DNA of 64,000 nucleotides from Alligator mississippiensis (taxonomy: Eukaryota > Chordata > Crocodylia > Alligatoridae). Position numbers and translations under genes: made by a program. The notes beneath the pieces were generated by a model. It searched no databases and had not been told where the DNA came from. It saw only the letters and a program-made list of their open reading frames with translations. Below are positions 55,499 to 64,000 of the stretch, piece after piece (position 1 is the stretch's first letter; each line of letters opens with the position of its first letter). The stretch lies in the NCBI RefSeq assembly GCF_030867095.1, contig NC_081837.1, positions 18,892,001-18,956,000 on the forward strand. The letters are read 5' to 3'.

Positions 55499-57680
55499 GG
55501 CTGCTCAGCCTGGCCTCAGCCCTGGGCTTTATAAGGACCAGGCCCTGCCTCCTGCAGACAGCTGGCCCTCCCTAGATGCCCCGGCAACCCGCAGCGGTGC
55601 TCTATCCCTGACAACCCACAGCTGGGCTCGTTATGTCCTGCCAGGGCTCGCTCTCTCTCTCCCTGGCAGTTTCCACTCTCTAGGAGCAGGCACCGAGGTG
55701 CCCTGCGACAGCATATTTTTGCCTTGTCAAATAAAAACCATTCCAAGCCAAAAGTGAAACGTGGCTGCTCAGCTGACCAGCCCGCCTCTCCTGGCCCCCA
55801 ACTTCTCAAGCCAGCAACCTTCACCTATGCCAAGGACCCTTTACATAAACAAAGGCATAAAAGCATAAAAATAGAGGGAAAACAAGTTAACTTTCTGGGG
55901 TGCATTTTTCTAATAAAAATCTATTGGGTTTTCTAGTACAAATCTATTTTTCTAATTCAAATCTACTGGATATCATTTTAAACAGTACTCTTTTTTTTCA
56001 GCTGAGTGTGTGACGCATTCCCTGACTAAGGGGACAGTTATCTGTGGTAAAAGGACACAATGCTTGCCTGGATCTTTTTATACTTATAACTGAGCTGAAA
56101 AACACAAAAGGGTAAACCTCTTCCATGGCAGTGTCATTATAGGCCTGCAGTTTGTCTCTGACGCGAGATGTGGGTTCTGTGCACGAATCCCAGAGGAAGT
56201 CATCTTGAAAACTCGGGGCACTGGGCAGAGCTTTACAATTAAACAGCTGTTGTTCATCCCAAATCATTTTCAGGATGATATGGGCTCACCAACTTCAGAC
56301 ATGAATCGCATCACCTACTGGCGAGCTACCATTGCCCCTGTGGATGCAGCCAACTGCAATGATACAAAGCTCAGCGACAAGGGACAATAAGGGAAAAAGG
56401 ATGTTGCATCAAACTGAAACTCCTGGGGGACCCAGGTTTCAGACTGTAGTTACCCAAAGCAGAGCCTGGCCATGGCATGGGGGTTACTCTCACGTAAACC
56501 GGCAAAAGCTCTTTAATGGCCACACAGGTGGTAGCTCAGCTCCACAATTCACAACAGCAGCTCAATGCCCCCTGGCACCATGAAGGGCACCTAGGTCAAC
56601 CCTGCTTACTAGGACTGCCGCCGACTGAATTACCAAGACTGCTTCCTACAGTATATAGGCATCCTTGGGCTCCCACCCAAAAAGTGACTGCTCAGCTCAC
56701 AAGGCCTGACAGAAATTGCAGTATTAGATGAAGGCATATCGCTGAATAGAAACATAGGGTTAGAATATATCTGATGTAATGTGGCGCATCCATGTCTACA
56801 ACTAGCATGTACAGATCAGATAATAATTGATAGTACAGCTAGCACTTGTGACTTAAACTATGGCAGACTCTTATGGATAATGACATCATCTTTCTACTGG
56901 ACAGTACTAGCATCTCAGGTGAGAGACAAATAGAGGTGGATTGTAACTGTGAGAAGACACTTGAGCTAAGGAGCTCTACAGACTTCCAGGCTGTACCCAT
57001 GGGATGCCAGAAGCATACAAGGATTATGAAAACAGAGGCTTGCTCATCCTGTTCTGAACAGCCCTGAGGATTTTACCAACTGCAGAATGATTTCAGGGCC
57101 AAAGAATGTCACGCAGGCACACCTGTCCTGGGACGTGATGGTGGTCTTGCACAGCAGCACTAAATTTGGCCTAATGTACTGATGTTATGTCACAACACCA
57201 TCAGACAAATGGTCTAAAGCTGCAGGCCATCCTCCAAAAACTGGCAAGCCCAGCAAGAAAACAGGCATCTGAAAACAGTGGAAACAGCTATAAATGGGAA
57301 AGATGACTAGATCACAATTAGAGACAAGTGACGGGAACTACTCGCACGCATTTGCAGGCAGAGTTTGGCACCGCCGTAACGATGACAGATTAGCTGGGTA
57401 GTCTTGTTCTTGGCAGGCTGGTGTTTTGCACAGGTTCCTGAAGGAAAGGCAGCTCCCCAGGAGGGAACCCCACAGCTGGCATGCATCTTAGCATATTTCC
57501 CACACCAGCACACTAGGCAAGTAAATCACATCTGGGTTCTCCCTTGTGCATGTCACAAAACCTGCCATTTTCTTGCTCCCTTCACAACCCCAGTCTTCAG
57601 GTACTTGTGGTATGCTGCAGTTCATTGCTGGTCTTTCTAGGATCTTACAAGTACCATGGAAGTGCAACACCACATTTCAG
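55499..57680. other. No gene recognised
   Basis: A ctttataagga box at about 55528 and caaataaaaacc at about 55729 could be promoter and polyadenylation signals of an unrecognised retroelement. The rest (55.9-57.6 kb) is AT-richer and without identifiable domains. It may include the 3' UTR of the minus-strand candidate gene that ends at 57683. Confidence 0.35.
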
Positions 57681-57682
57681 AC

Positions 57683-57781
57683 TCATTCATCTGTTGGAAG
57701 GCTTGGGGCGATTTTGCGTCTTTCTCCCATGGAAGACACTTGGGGCTTGGCTTCGAAAGCGCTCGGAATGTCAAGGGCTAT
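57683..57781 (-). CDS. Candidate last coding exon of a minus-strand host gene
   Basis: A strong 3' splice site (gcctctgtccctgcag) is followed by 32 codons and TGA, with the peptide IALDIPSAFEAKPQVSSMGE in its first part and a basic end. Its phase (0) fits the two putative exons upstream at 57881-57967 and 58161-58205. The function is unknown. It could also be chance in GC-rich DNA. Confidence 0.45.
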   Translation of the reverse strand: MALDIPSAFEAKPQVSSMGERRKIAPSLPTDE

Positions 57782-57880
57782 CTGCAGGGACAGAGGCATC
57801 CCAACTGATGACTGGACCTTCAAAGCTGCTTGTGAAAGCCAAAGCTGCCCTGGTGCAGTGAGACAACCTATGCAAGTTAC

Positions 57881-57967
57881 TGGAGACTCCAGTCCCTCGC
57901 CCTGCTTATTGTGCAGGGAGAGCATACTGTGGAGAGCAGCCATCTCCTCCCAGTCTTGGGTCAGACC
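57881..57967 (-). CDS. Candidate internal coding exon (29 codons)
   Basis: Runs from an acceptor (ctggattgcag) to a moderate donor (cca/gtaact). It is exactly 87 bp, phase 0 at both ends. Peptide includes LTQDWEEMAALHSMLSLHNK, which looks like a helical protein segment. Similarity to a known family was not recognised. Confidence 0.4.
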
Positions 57968-58160
57968 CTGCAATCCAGAGGTTTCCTGGAGAGGGGTTCC
58001 TCTTGGCATCAGGAGAAGAGAATCATGTCACAGAACCAATACGTCTCTCTTCCACACGTCAGCCAGTCCAGTTGGGCCCATCCCAGATCAGGCAGGGGAC
58101 GATGGACGTAGGGAGGGGACAACAGGGGTGGGCGGGGAGGGGAGGAGTGCAGGGCTTCAC

Positions 58161-58205
58161 CTCCGTTGGGTGAAGCAGCAGGGGAGCAGCCAGGTGAGCT
58201 GGAAC
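58161..58205 (-). CDS. Candidate internal coding exon (15 codons)
   Basis: A very strong acceptor (ctctgcccttctcccgcag) and the donor gag/gtgaag bound 45 bp encoding VPAHLAAPLLLHPTE, phase 0. The quality of the splice sites is the main support. Confidence 0.4.
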
Positions 58206-58985
58206 CTGCGGGAGAAGGGCAGAGTCAGGGAAAGTTCAGTGTGCGGCTCCTCCGCTCACCCCCGGGAACAACCACGGGGTAAAGGAGCATCTCCCCAGCA
58301 GGGAGCAGGATGTGGCTCTGAACGTGGCTCAGCGGGGTTTCTGTCCCAGCAGGCCTGGCCTGGACCATAGCGCTGAGCTCAAACCTTAGGGCCCAGAGGT
58401 GGGCAATGAGGGGCCAACTCAGGAGATAGCCGGTCTGTCCGGGGCACTAGGGCCCTGGCGGAGGCAGGACAGGTCATCCTGAGCGGCCTGGAGGCAGGGG
58501 GCACCCGGTCATCATGTGGGCTGGTGGAGGGGCAGCCCCTCAGGCCTGGGGCTGGCTGGGGTGCAGGGGGGACACTCAGCTTCTGGCTGCCCCCGACCTT
58601 CCCCTCCTCCCCTCCGCCAGTGTCAGGCCTGGGGGTGGGAGGCAGAGACACTGGTCACCTCGCATTCACCCCAAACCACCAGGCTCCGGCCACTGCCGCC
58701 ACCCCATGCCCAGGCCTCCCCTCTCTCCATCGCTGCCTCCGCACCAGGGACCAGCCCTGGGCGTCCTATCACATCCATCTCCCTTCCTCCCTATGCTGCC
58801 TGCGCCTAGCCCTGGTTCCTGCCTGCCATCTGCATAGACACAACTGGACTAACTCTTGGATCTGGCTCATATGTCTTGGAACAGAAAACATTTTTTAAAA
58901 AAGGCAAAACAAACTAGGGAAAGCATCGTACCTTTCACGCTGTCCCGGTTTTTTTGGACCTTGAAATTCAATTGTCTTCACTGAC
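58206..58985. other. GC-rich sequence, no confident exon
   Basis: Polypyrimidine-AG sites occur on the minus strand near 58615 and 58485, with open frame between, so further exons are possible. None is supported by a clear donor. Confidence 0.3.
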
Positions 58986-58989
58986 AAGT

Positions 58990-59125
58990 GTGGCGGGGGG
59001 TCACAGCCCACATCTACCAGGCAGAGGGCCCTACACTGGGTGGAGGTGTCCCCGTGTCTAGGGCCCTCTGCCTGGGTGCTGGCCTCCATTGTAGGGGGAA
59101 GAGGAGCGGTCTGTGTCCCCTGCTC
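58990..59125 (-). repeat. Partial, diverged copy of the STQT block
   Basis: Contains EASTQAEGPRHGDTSTQCRA on the minus strand, related to 59230-59490 and 51990-52345, and again a cagagggccct palindrome. Confidence 0.55.
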
Positions 59126-59229
59126 CATGATCTTGGAGGGGCGTTTCCACCTGATTGCACAAGAAGCAACTGCTCAGAGATGGGTCATGGACTGAATTCA
59201 AGACCAACAGGCCCTCCCCGACCTGCAAA

Positions 59230-59490
59230 CACCCTGGATCCCAGCCCCGCCAGCCTGCCCTGCAGTGGAAACACTGTGTGTGACACCCCCAGTGCCCCCA
59301 TACCCTGACAACATGAAAAGCACCATACCTCTCCCTGTGTCCTCCTGGATTTGGACAGCGAGCCTCTGTGCACCCACATCACCCAGGCAGAGGGCCCTGG
59401 TTTGGGTGCTGGTGTGCACCAGGTGGGGGCCCTCTGCCTGGGTGCTGGCTTCTGGTCTTGGGGGAAGGATGGTCTGGGTCCCAGCATGCA
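59230..59490 (-). repeat. STQT-type repeat block, second full copy
   Basis: Matches 51990-52345 over about 260 bp. The minus-strand frame reads EASTQAEGPHLVHTSTQTRA. The palindrome arms caggcagagggcc and ggccctctgcctg lie at about 59385-59440. Confidence 0.65.
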
Positions 59491-59499
59491 CTTGGGACC

Positions 59500-60110
59500 C
59501 TGCCCCCTTGTCCTGGTGGGTGCTAATGCTCCTGATTGCACAGAAAGGAACTGGTCAGAAATGGATCCCAGACTGAATTCATCCCCGCCAGCACCCGGGA
59601 AGGAACAAGCCCCCAAGATGTGAGAAGCACCACTTGCAGCACTGCAGAGCCTGCCCCACCGCCCATGAGTTACCCATGAGGGCCCCGCACCTCACACTCC
59701 CCTCTCTGTGCCCCACTTATGCCTCCCAGGCTGGGCAGCACACCTCCGCTGTCCCCTCCACGGGAGGCTGTTGCAAAGGAGAAAGCATACGGCAGTGAGG
59801 ACAAAATGCAAGCCCCTGGCCCAGAGCTGGCCCCTGGCAGAGGATGGGGGGCGGCTATGGCAGGGGACAGCCATCCATGAAGCAGGGGAGGTCGGTGCAG
59901 CACAGACCTATCACCCCACCAGTCCTACAGTGTGACACCCGCAAGGCTCACATGGTGCCCAGCACTGCACACACAAGACCTCCACCCACAGAGCCAGGGC
60001 AGCACCCGGCCCCTCGAGTGCAGGCCTGGTACAGTGGGGCACAGCCTTCCCTGGGCACACACAGGCACACACACACTCCCCCTCTCCCTGGGCAGGGGCA
60101 TACAGGGCAG
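59500..60110. other. No feature supported
   Basis: Open frames here (59670-59935) are GC-rich and unremarkable. If the minus-strand gene is real, this is intron. Confidence 0.3.
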
Positions 60111-60116
60111 GCTCAC

Positions 60117-60215
60117 CTCCATGGGGCGGTCCTCCATGTCATGGCCCTACTTCCTCTGCCCCTGGAGGGCCAGCACCAGGGCGCAATTCTCCCTCCTGAG
60201 CTCCTCCACTTGAGT
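60117..60215 (-). CDS. Candidate coiled-coil exon, with an in-frame TAG
   Basis: Acceptor ggcgattctggtgcag and donor gag/gtgagc bound 99 bp. Phase 0 gives TQVEELRRENCALVLALQGQ, a clear heptad-type helix, but a TAG follows after RK. Either the exon ends early at an alternative donor (gaa/gtaggg), or the gene is a pseudogene, or another phase is used. Confidence 0.35.
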
Positions 60216-60675
60216 CTGCACCAGAATCGCCCCAGCCCATCACATCATGCCCATGGCTGCACCGAGCATATCAGGCCTCAGCACCCAACAGCGACACAGC
60301 CTGAGGCACCAGCCAGGCCCCACCTGTCCCCACATGCAAGGTGCCAGGACTCTGTTCCCTGCTTTCACATCCTCTTGGATTTACCCAGCTGGCCAAGCTC
60401 AGCCTCAGCCTGCTCCCTCCCTTGCCCCACGGCCCTGCCGGCCTCAGCCCCACCAAACTCACCAGGAGCTCCTCTTCCCTTTGCCAAGCACTGTGGTGAC
60501 AAAACACATTTTTGGGCTCAGGGAGACTGACGACGCCGTCCCACAAAACAGCCCTTCCCCAAAGAGAGAGTCGCGCAGAAGCAGGGACGGGCCCTGGGTT
60601 CAGCCCCAAGCCCTGCGCCACACCCCGGGAACAGCCCGGTCCCTCCCAGCCCCACACCTACCGGGACAGGAGTAC

Positions 60676-60729
60676 CTCTGTGTCCTGTTCCTGGGCTGCC
60701 AGGTGGGCCCGCAGCACCTTCAGCTCCAG
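60676..60729 (-). CDS. Candidate coiled-coil exon
   Basis: A strong acceptor (gtctcctttgctgcag) precedes LELKVLRAHLAAQEQDTE. The donor is unsure: gag/gtactc at 60676 keeps phase 0 with the next exon, while a better-looking donor (ccg/gtaggt) at 60662 shifts the phase. The helix continues the style of the neighbouring exons. Confidence 0.38.
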
Positions 60730-60944
60730 CTGCAGCAAAGGAGACCGTGCAGGTTAGAGAGGCCTCACGCCACTGCCCATCTGTCTGCGATGGAGCCACC
60801 TCTTGCCCCATCTGTCCCTCTGTCCCTGCCTTTGTCCTCCATCCCCCAACCCCAGGATTGTCCCTCTGGTCCACCCCGCCATGCAGCCATCACCTAGCCC
60901 ACATGGTCTCCTCACAGCCCCCCGCCCCACTGGAACCCACTCAC

Positions 60945-60980
60945 CTGCTGGTGCCGGTACCCGCAGGGGCCTTTCAGCTC
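60945..60980 (-). CDS. Candidate 36-bp exon
   Basis: Acceptor ctttctttccccag and consensus donor cag/gtgagt bound 12 codons, ELKGPCGYRHQQ, in phase 0 with the coiled-coil exon at 60676-60729. Confidence 0.38.
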
Positions 60981-61021
60981 CTGGGGAAAGAAAGTGCGTC
61001 TGGGGCGATGGGCTCCCTTGG

Positions 61022-61177
61022 GCAGTGAGGTCCCATCTCCCCATGATGCAGGGCTGGTGGCCTCCCGAGCCCCGGGGCCGGGCAGGGCTCCTAGAGCTGG
61101 GCCCTGGGGATCCCAGGGCTTGGTTGTTCCCCCCTGTCCCAGGGGAGTCCCCACCTCCCACCTCCAGGTCCCAGGTC
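61022..61177. repeat. 156-bp block shared with 48575-48730
   Basis: Lies between two candidate exons of the minus-strand gene, so it would be intronic. See the copy at 48575-48730, which abuts a CR1 fragment. Confidence 0.85.
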
Positions 61178-61396
61178 CCCCCAGACACTTGGACTGGAGA
61201 AGGACTGTCCCTGTGATTGAGGGATGACCCCAACACCCTCCCTTCTCCTTGGAGGGCCCCTGGAGTTGGCAGGAGACGGAGACTGTCCCCAGGGTCCTGT
61301 GTGCTGCGTGGGGCTGGGAGGGGCACAGGGCACCTGTGGCGAGACCCCCACCCACAGACCCACCCGTCCCACTCCCCAGGCAGGGGAAAGACTCAC

Positions 61397-61464
61397 GGCA
61401 GCGGGGAGGTGCGGTGGCCACGTCTGGCCCCTCACGTCGCTTGCCCCCAGCACAGCTCCCAGCC
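61397..61464 (-). CDS. Possible exon (68 bp)
   Basis: Bounded by a good acceptor (cttgtctccccacag) and a consensus donor core (gtgagt). One frame is open (GLGAVLGASDVRGQTWPPHL), but the length shifts phase relative to the exons below. Weak coding look. Confidence 0.22.
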
Positions 61465-61469
61465 CTGTG

Positions 61470-62340
61470 GGGAGACAAGGGGCCACACATCAGCCACGGA
61501 GCAGGGCAACCAGCCCCTCTGCGATGTAACATGTGGGGGCACCTGCCAGGAGTCCTGCGCGCTGCAAGGGCAGGGCCTTCCTCCATTGGGGTCGGGTGGG
61601 AGTCCCTCCAGGGAGCAGGGTGGGGACAGACCCCATGGACGTGGCAGGTCCCCTGGGATGCAAATGCCCCTGGCAGGGGGTGGGTGCTGGGGGCAAGGGG
61701 ATGCAAAGCAGTAAGGCTGGGGAGGGGTCTGCTGGCTGGATCAGCTCGGTGCCCTGGGAAAGGAGGTGAGGAGGGAGCGCGAGGTGCCTTCATGCAGAGA
61801 CCTTACGCACTCCCCATGCAAGCGCCCAAGTCCCTCCACAGCTTATGCCGGACCCAAACTCACCGGGTGCAGGGTCTCCCCAATGGAGGGGAAGGTGGGG
61901 ATCCTTTAATGGGGGGCAGAACCTATTTTGCACCCAAGCTGGCATCTGGTGCTGAGGAGACATGAGGGCTGAGCATCAGGCTGGGTGGGACTGAGCACCA
62001 CTTTTAGGATGGGGATCCCAGAGCCCGTGTGGGCCCCACCTTGCAAGGGAGCAGAGGGCAGCAGGGCCATTGGCAGGGGGAAGACTCCCAGGGCTGGGGC
62101 ATGGGCAGGGGCTGCAGGGCCAGGACCTGGCCCAGCATGAGGAGCCCATGGGGCACGGTCCTGTTGCCCATCCCCAGGGAATTTGCTGGTGAAGAGCAGG
62201 GGGTGACAGATGGAGCAGGAGGCACGGGTCAGGGGTGTCCAGATTGGAGGTGGGACAGCGTGGGCTTGGCCTGCAAGCCAAACCCTGCCGGGACGGGAGG
62301 CCACACAGCCCTGTAGCCTCTCGCGCTGCCCAGCCCTCGT
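61470..62340. other. No further exon supported
   Basis: Long minus-strand frames (61906-62623) run through here, but GC-rich DNA gives such frames by chance. No clear splice-bounded exon was found. Confidence 0.3.
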
Positions 62341-62362
62341 CGCTCCCATGGGTGCACGGTCC

Positions 62363-62443
62363 CCAGGTCTCAAACATGTTGCTAGAGCGCCGTTGTATCA
62401 GGGGCAGGTTCTCCCGCTGGAGCATTTGCAAAGAAACACAGCC
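62363..62443 (-). CDS. Candidate second coding exon (3' end not determined)
   Basis: After the acceptor tccctccagctcag the phase-0 frame reads GCVSLQMLQRENLPLIQRRS and then SNMFETW, a coiled-coil-like helix. It is in phase with the candidate start exon at 62539-62583. The donor was not found. Confidence 0.33.
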
Positions 62444-62538
62444 CTGAGCTGGAGGGAAAGAGGAGCCGGACTGCCGAGAGCAGGGACGACACCCGGGGCC
62501 GAGTGCTGGGCCCTGGCGCAGCCTGAGCCCCTGCTCAC

Positions 62539-62583
62539 AGCTTGCCACATCTCCCAAAAGTCCCCATACCGGGCCCGCGCCAT
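62539..62583 (-). CDS. Candidate first coding exon
   Basis: The ATG at 62583 opens MARARYGDFWEMWQA and ends at a good donor (gct/gtgagc). A pyrimidine-AG site lies just upstream (ctttctcactcag), so a non-coding first exon may precede it. The promoter-like X-box lies about 530 bp further upstream. Confidence 0.33.
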
Positions 62584-62679
62584 GTCCCCAGTGCTGCCCC
62601 CATGGCTGAGTGAGAAAGGGCACTCACAGCCCCAACCGGCGCTGGCATCTGACACCCGGAGATGTAACTGGACAACAGC

Positions 62680-62995
62680 TACCTAAATAACTAACTATCT
62701 AAAAACCTAATCAACTAACTAAACAACAAAGAATCTAACTAATGAATAAAGGAAATTACTAGCTAACTACGGAACTATTGAACCAACTAAGAACTAACTA
62801 AAGAAATAACACACTAACTAATGAAACTAAATACCTATCAAACTAAGAAACTAACTACCTAATGAAATAACAAACTAATCACCTAAGAAACTAACCAACT
62901 AATCACCTAAGAAGCTAACAAACTACCTAATGAAAACACAAACTACCTAATAAACCTACCACTGCACTAACGACCTATCTCTAAACAACGCAGGA
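62680..62995. repeat. AACTA-rich low-complexity tract
   Basis: About 300 bp of irregular phrases such as aactaact, cctaatgaaa and cacctaagaa, nearly free of G. It stands out sharply from GC-rich flanks. No regular period was established by eye. Confidence 0.85.
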
Positions 62996-63084
62996 ACTAA
63001 GGGCACGAGGACGGGCGAGTGGCGTGGGCGAAGGGCAGGAGAGCACTGGGAGGAGCCGGTACCTGAGAGCGAGGCTGGGCATTG

Positions 63085-63092
63085 TGATGTCA
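63085..63092. promoter_or_regulatory. CRE-like site
   Basis: TGATGTCA differs by one base from the palindromic CRE TGACGTCA and lies 19 bp from the X-box in CpG-rich DNA. CRE and X-box together are common in promoters of testis and ciliary genes. Confidence 0.4.
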
Positions 63093-63110
63093 CGAGGCAT
63101 AACAGCTCTT

Positions 63111-63124
63111 TTGCCATGGCAACC
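63111..63124. promoter_or_regulatory. RFX X-box
   Basis: TTGCCATGGCAACC is a near-perfect RFX palindrome (GTTGCCATGGCAAC). RFX factors control ciliary and testis genes. It lies upstream of the candidate minus-strand coiled-coil gene, but it could serve a plus-strand transcript instead. Confidence 0.6.
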
Positions 63125-63129
63125 AGAGG

Positions 63130-64000
63130 GCCCCTGGGCAAGGTGCTGAGTGCGAGGGCTGCGGGCGCCTTTGGCCTGGCCTGGCCTGGGGGTGCTCCCA
63201 GCCCGCGATGACCTGAGCCCCTAAACTCTTTGGGCGCATTGTCCGTCCTTGTGCGTGTGGCCCAAGCAGTGACCGCCCTGGCTGGCGGGTGAATGCAGCC
63301 TGGACAAGGGGGTCGTGGTTAAACAGTAGCCCCTGGTGCCAGATCTCAGCCCCTCTCTGATCACTGCCCTGTGGGGTCAGGGCACACCAGGGCAGTGCCT
63401 GGGGCTGGGAACACAGGGCCCAGCTTGGCTCGAGCCCCTTTCTATGCACAGCAGGATGACAGGATCCCGGGAAGAACAGGCCGGCCGGAGCAAGGGTCAG
63501 CATGCACCTACCTCTGATGCGGCCTCCCCTGCCCAGCGCTGCTGGGCCTGGTCCCAGTGGAGAATGTGGACAATACCCCGTGCTGTACATAGCAGTGACA
63601 CATATAGAGCTTACATACATGCACACCGCCCCACTACACCCCTCCAGTCACACTTGCGTGCACACACACAGAGCAGTAACACCCAGGTGCACACACAAAC
63701 ACATGCGCCCTGCCCCATCTGCAAATGCAGAGTTACAAAGGCCTCTGAACCCTCCACCCCTGCTTCTGTCAGAGAGAAAAAGCTCCCATTCCTTACACTC
63801 TTACAGGAGCCCCCCACATGGATCAGAGCCGTCCTACAAAGTCTTTGGAAACTTTGATTTGATGTTCTGAACTGTGCGTTTGGCCTGACTCTGACTGTTG
63901 CACGATGGTTCTGCCCCAGTCGGAGGCGAATTGTTTCATCGTGTGACTGGCAAATGGCAGGTGATCACAGACAATTCCTTTAGTTAAGCCATGACGAGCA
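63130..64000. other. No gene recognised; CA-rich stretch near 63.6-63.7 kb
   Basis: GC-rich up to 63.5 kb, then imperfect CA/ACAC-rich sequence at about 63600-63700. The open frames on both strands have no known domain. Confidence 0.4.

Noticed and set aside
57546-58370. A 274-residue plus-strand open frame
   Set aside because: No known domain, and it runs antisense across the better-supported minus-strand exon candidates. Probably a shadow frame in GC-rich DNA.
63600-63700. CA-rich stretch as a microsatellite
   Set aside because: Too irregular to call a defined repeat. Noted only as composition.

Overview
The window looks like vertebrate nuclear DNA, most likely from a sauropsid, and a crocodilian or turtle fits best. 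The grounds are many CR1 LINE fragments, a Penelope-like element with a GIY-YIG domain, Ty3/gypsy and class I ERV fossils, solo LTRs, and intron-bearing tRNA-Tyr genes of the animal type. There is no bacterial gene organisation. Most long open frames are side effects of GC-rich repeats.

Layout. 1-12 kb is a graveyard of mobile elements: an ERV pol fossil, an old LINE tail, a possible hAT relic, a Penelope-like element at about 3.9-6.27 kb, two antisense CR1 pieces, and a solo LTR (11497-12004) close to the array edge. 12.2-45.9 kb is one tandem array of tRNA-Phe(GAA) and tRNA-Tyr(GTA) genes. 45.9-57 kb is again repeats: Ty3/gypsy gag fossils, three CR1 pieces, a solo LTR (50389-50972), a degenerate minisatellite and a CCCCAG/CCCCTG microsatellite. 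57.6-63.2 kb holds spliceable coding-like pieces on the minus strand. These may be a host gene for a coiled-coil protein, with an RFX X-box and a CRE-like site near its possible 5' end.

The tRNA array is the main content. I count 21 tRNA-Phe genes on the plus strand and 21 tRNA-Tyr genes on the minus strand, as 21 convergent Phe/Tyr pairs, plus one tRNA-Tyr remnant at the left edge. The repeat unit is about 3.25-3.28 kb and contains two related pairs. Pair 1 is followed by about 1.5 kb of spacer carrying an antisense solo LTR. Pair 2 is followed by a spacer with a CCACC pentanucleotide VNTR. There are nine full units (U1-U8 and U10), one 1,333-bp short unit (U9) that looks like an unequal crossover product, and a last unit (U11) whose right end is diverged. 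Units are nearly identical, yet their small length markers occur in all combinations, which implies exchange or conversion between units.

The tRNA genes have unusual features shared across the array. Every Phe gene has A at position 54 of the T-loop. Every type-2 Tyr gene has an A53-C61 mismatch in the T-stem. Phe genes have no run of four T until about 124 bp downstream, while Tyr genes have one 9 bp downstream. A few single copies carry further changes at conserved positions. Together these suggest concerted evolution of a large Phe/Tyr tRNA locus, with type-1 Tyr genes the most canonical members. All calls come from reading the sequence; no search or folding program was run.
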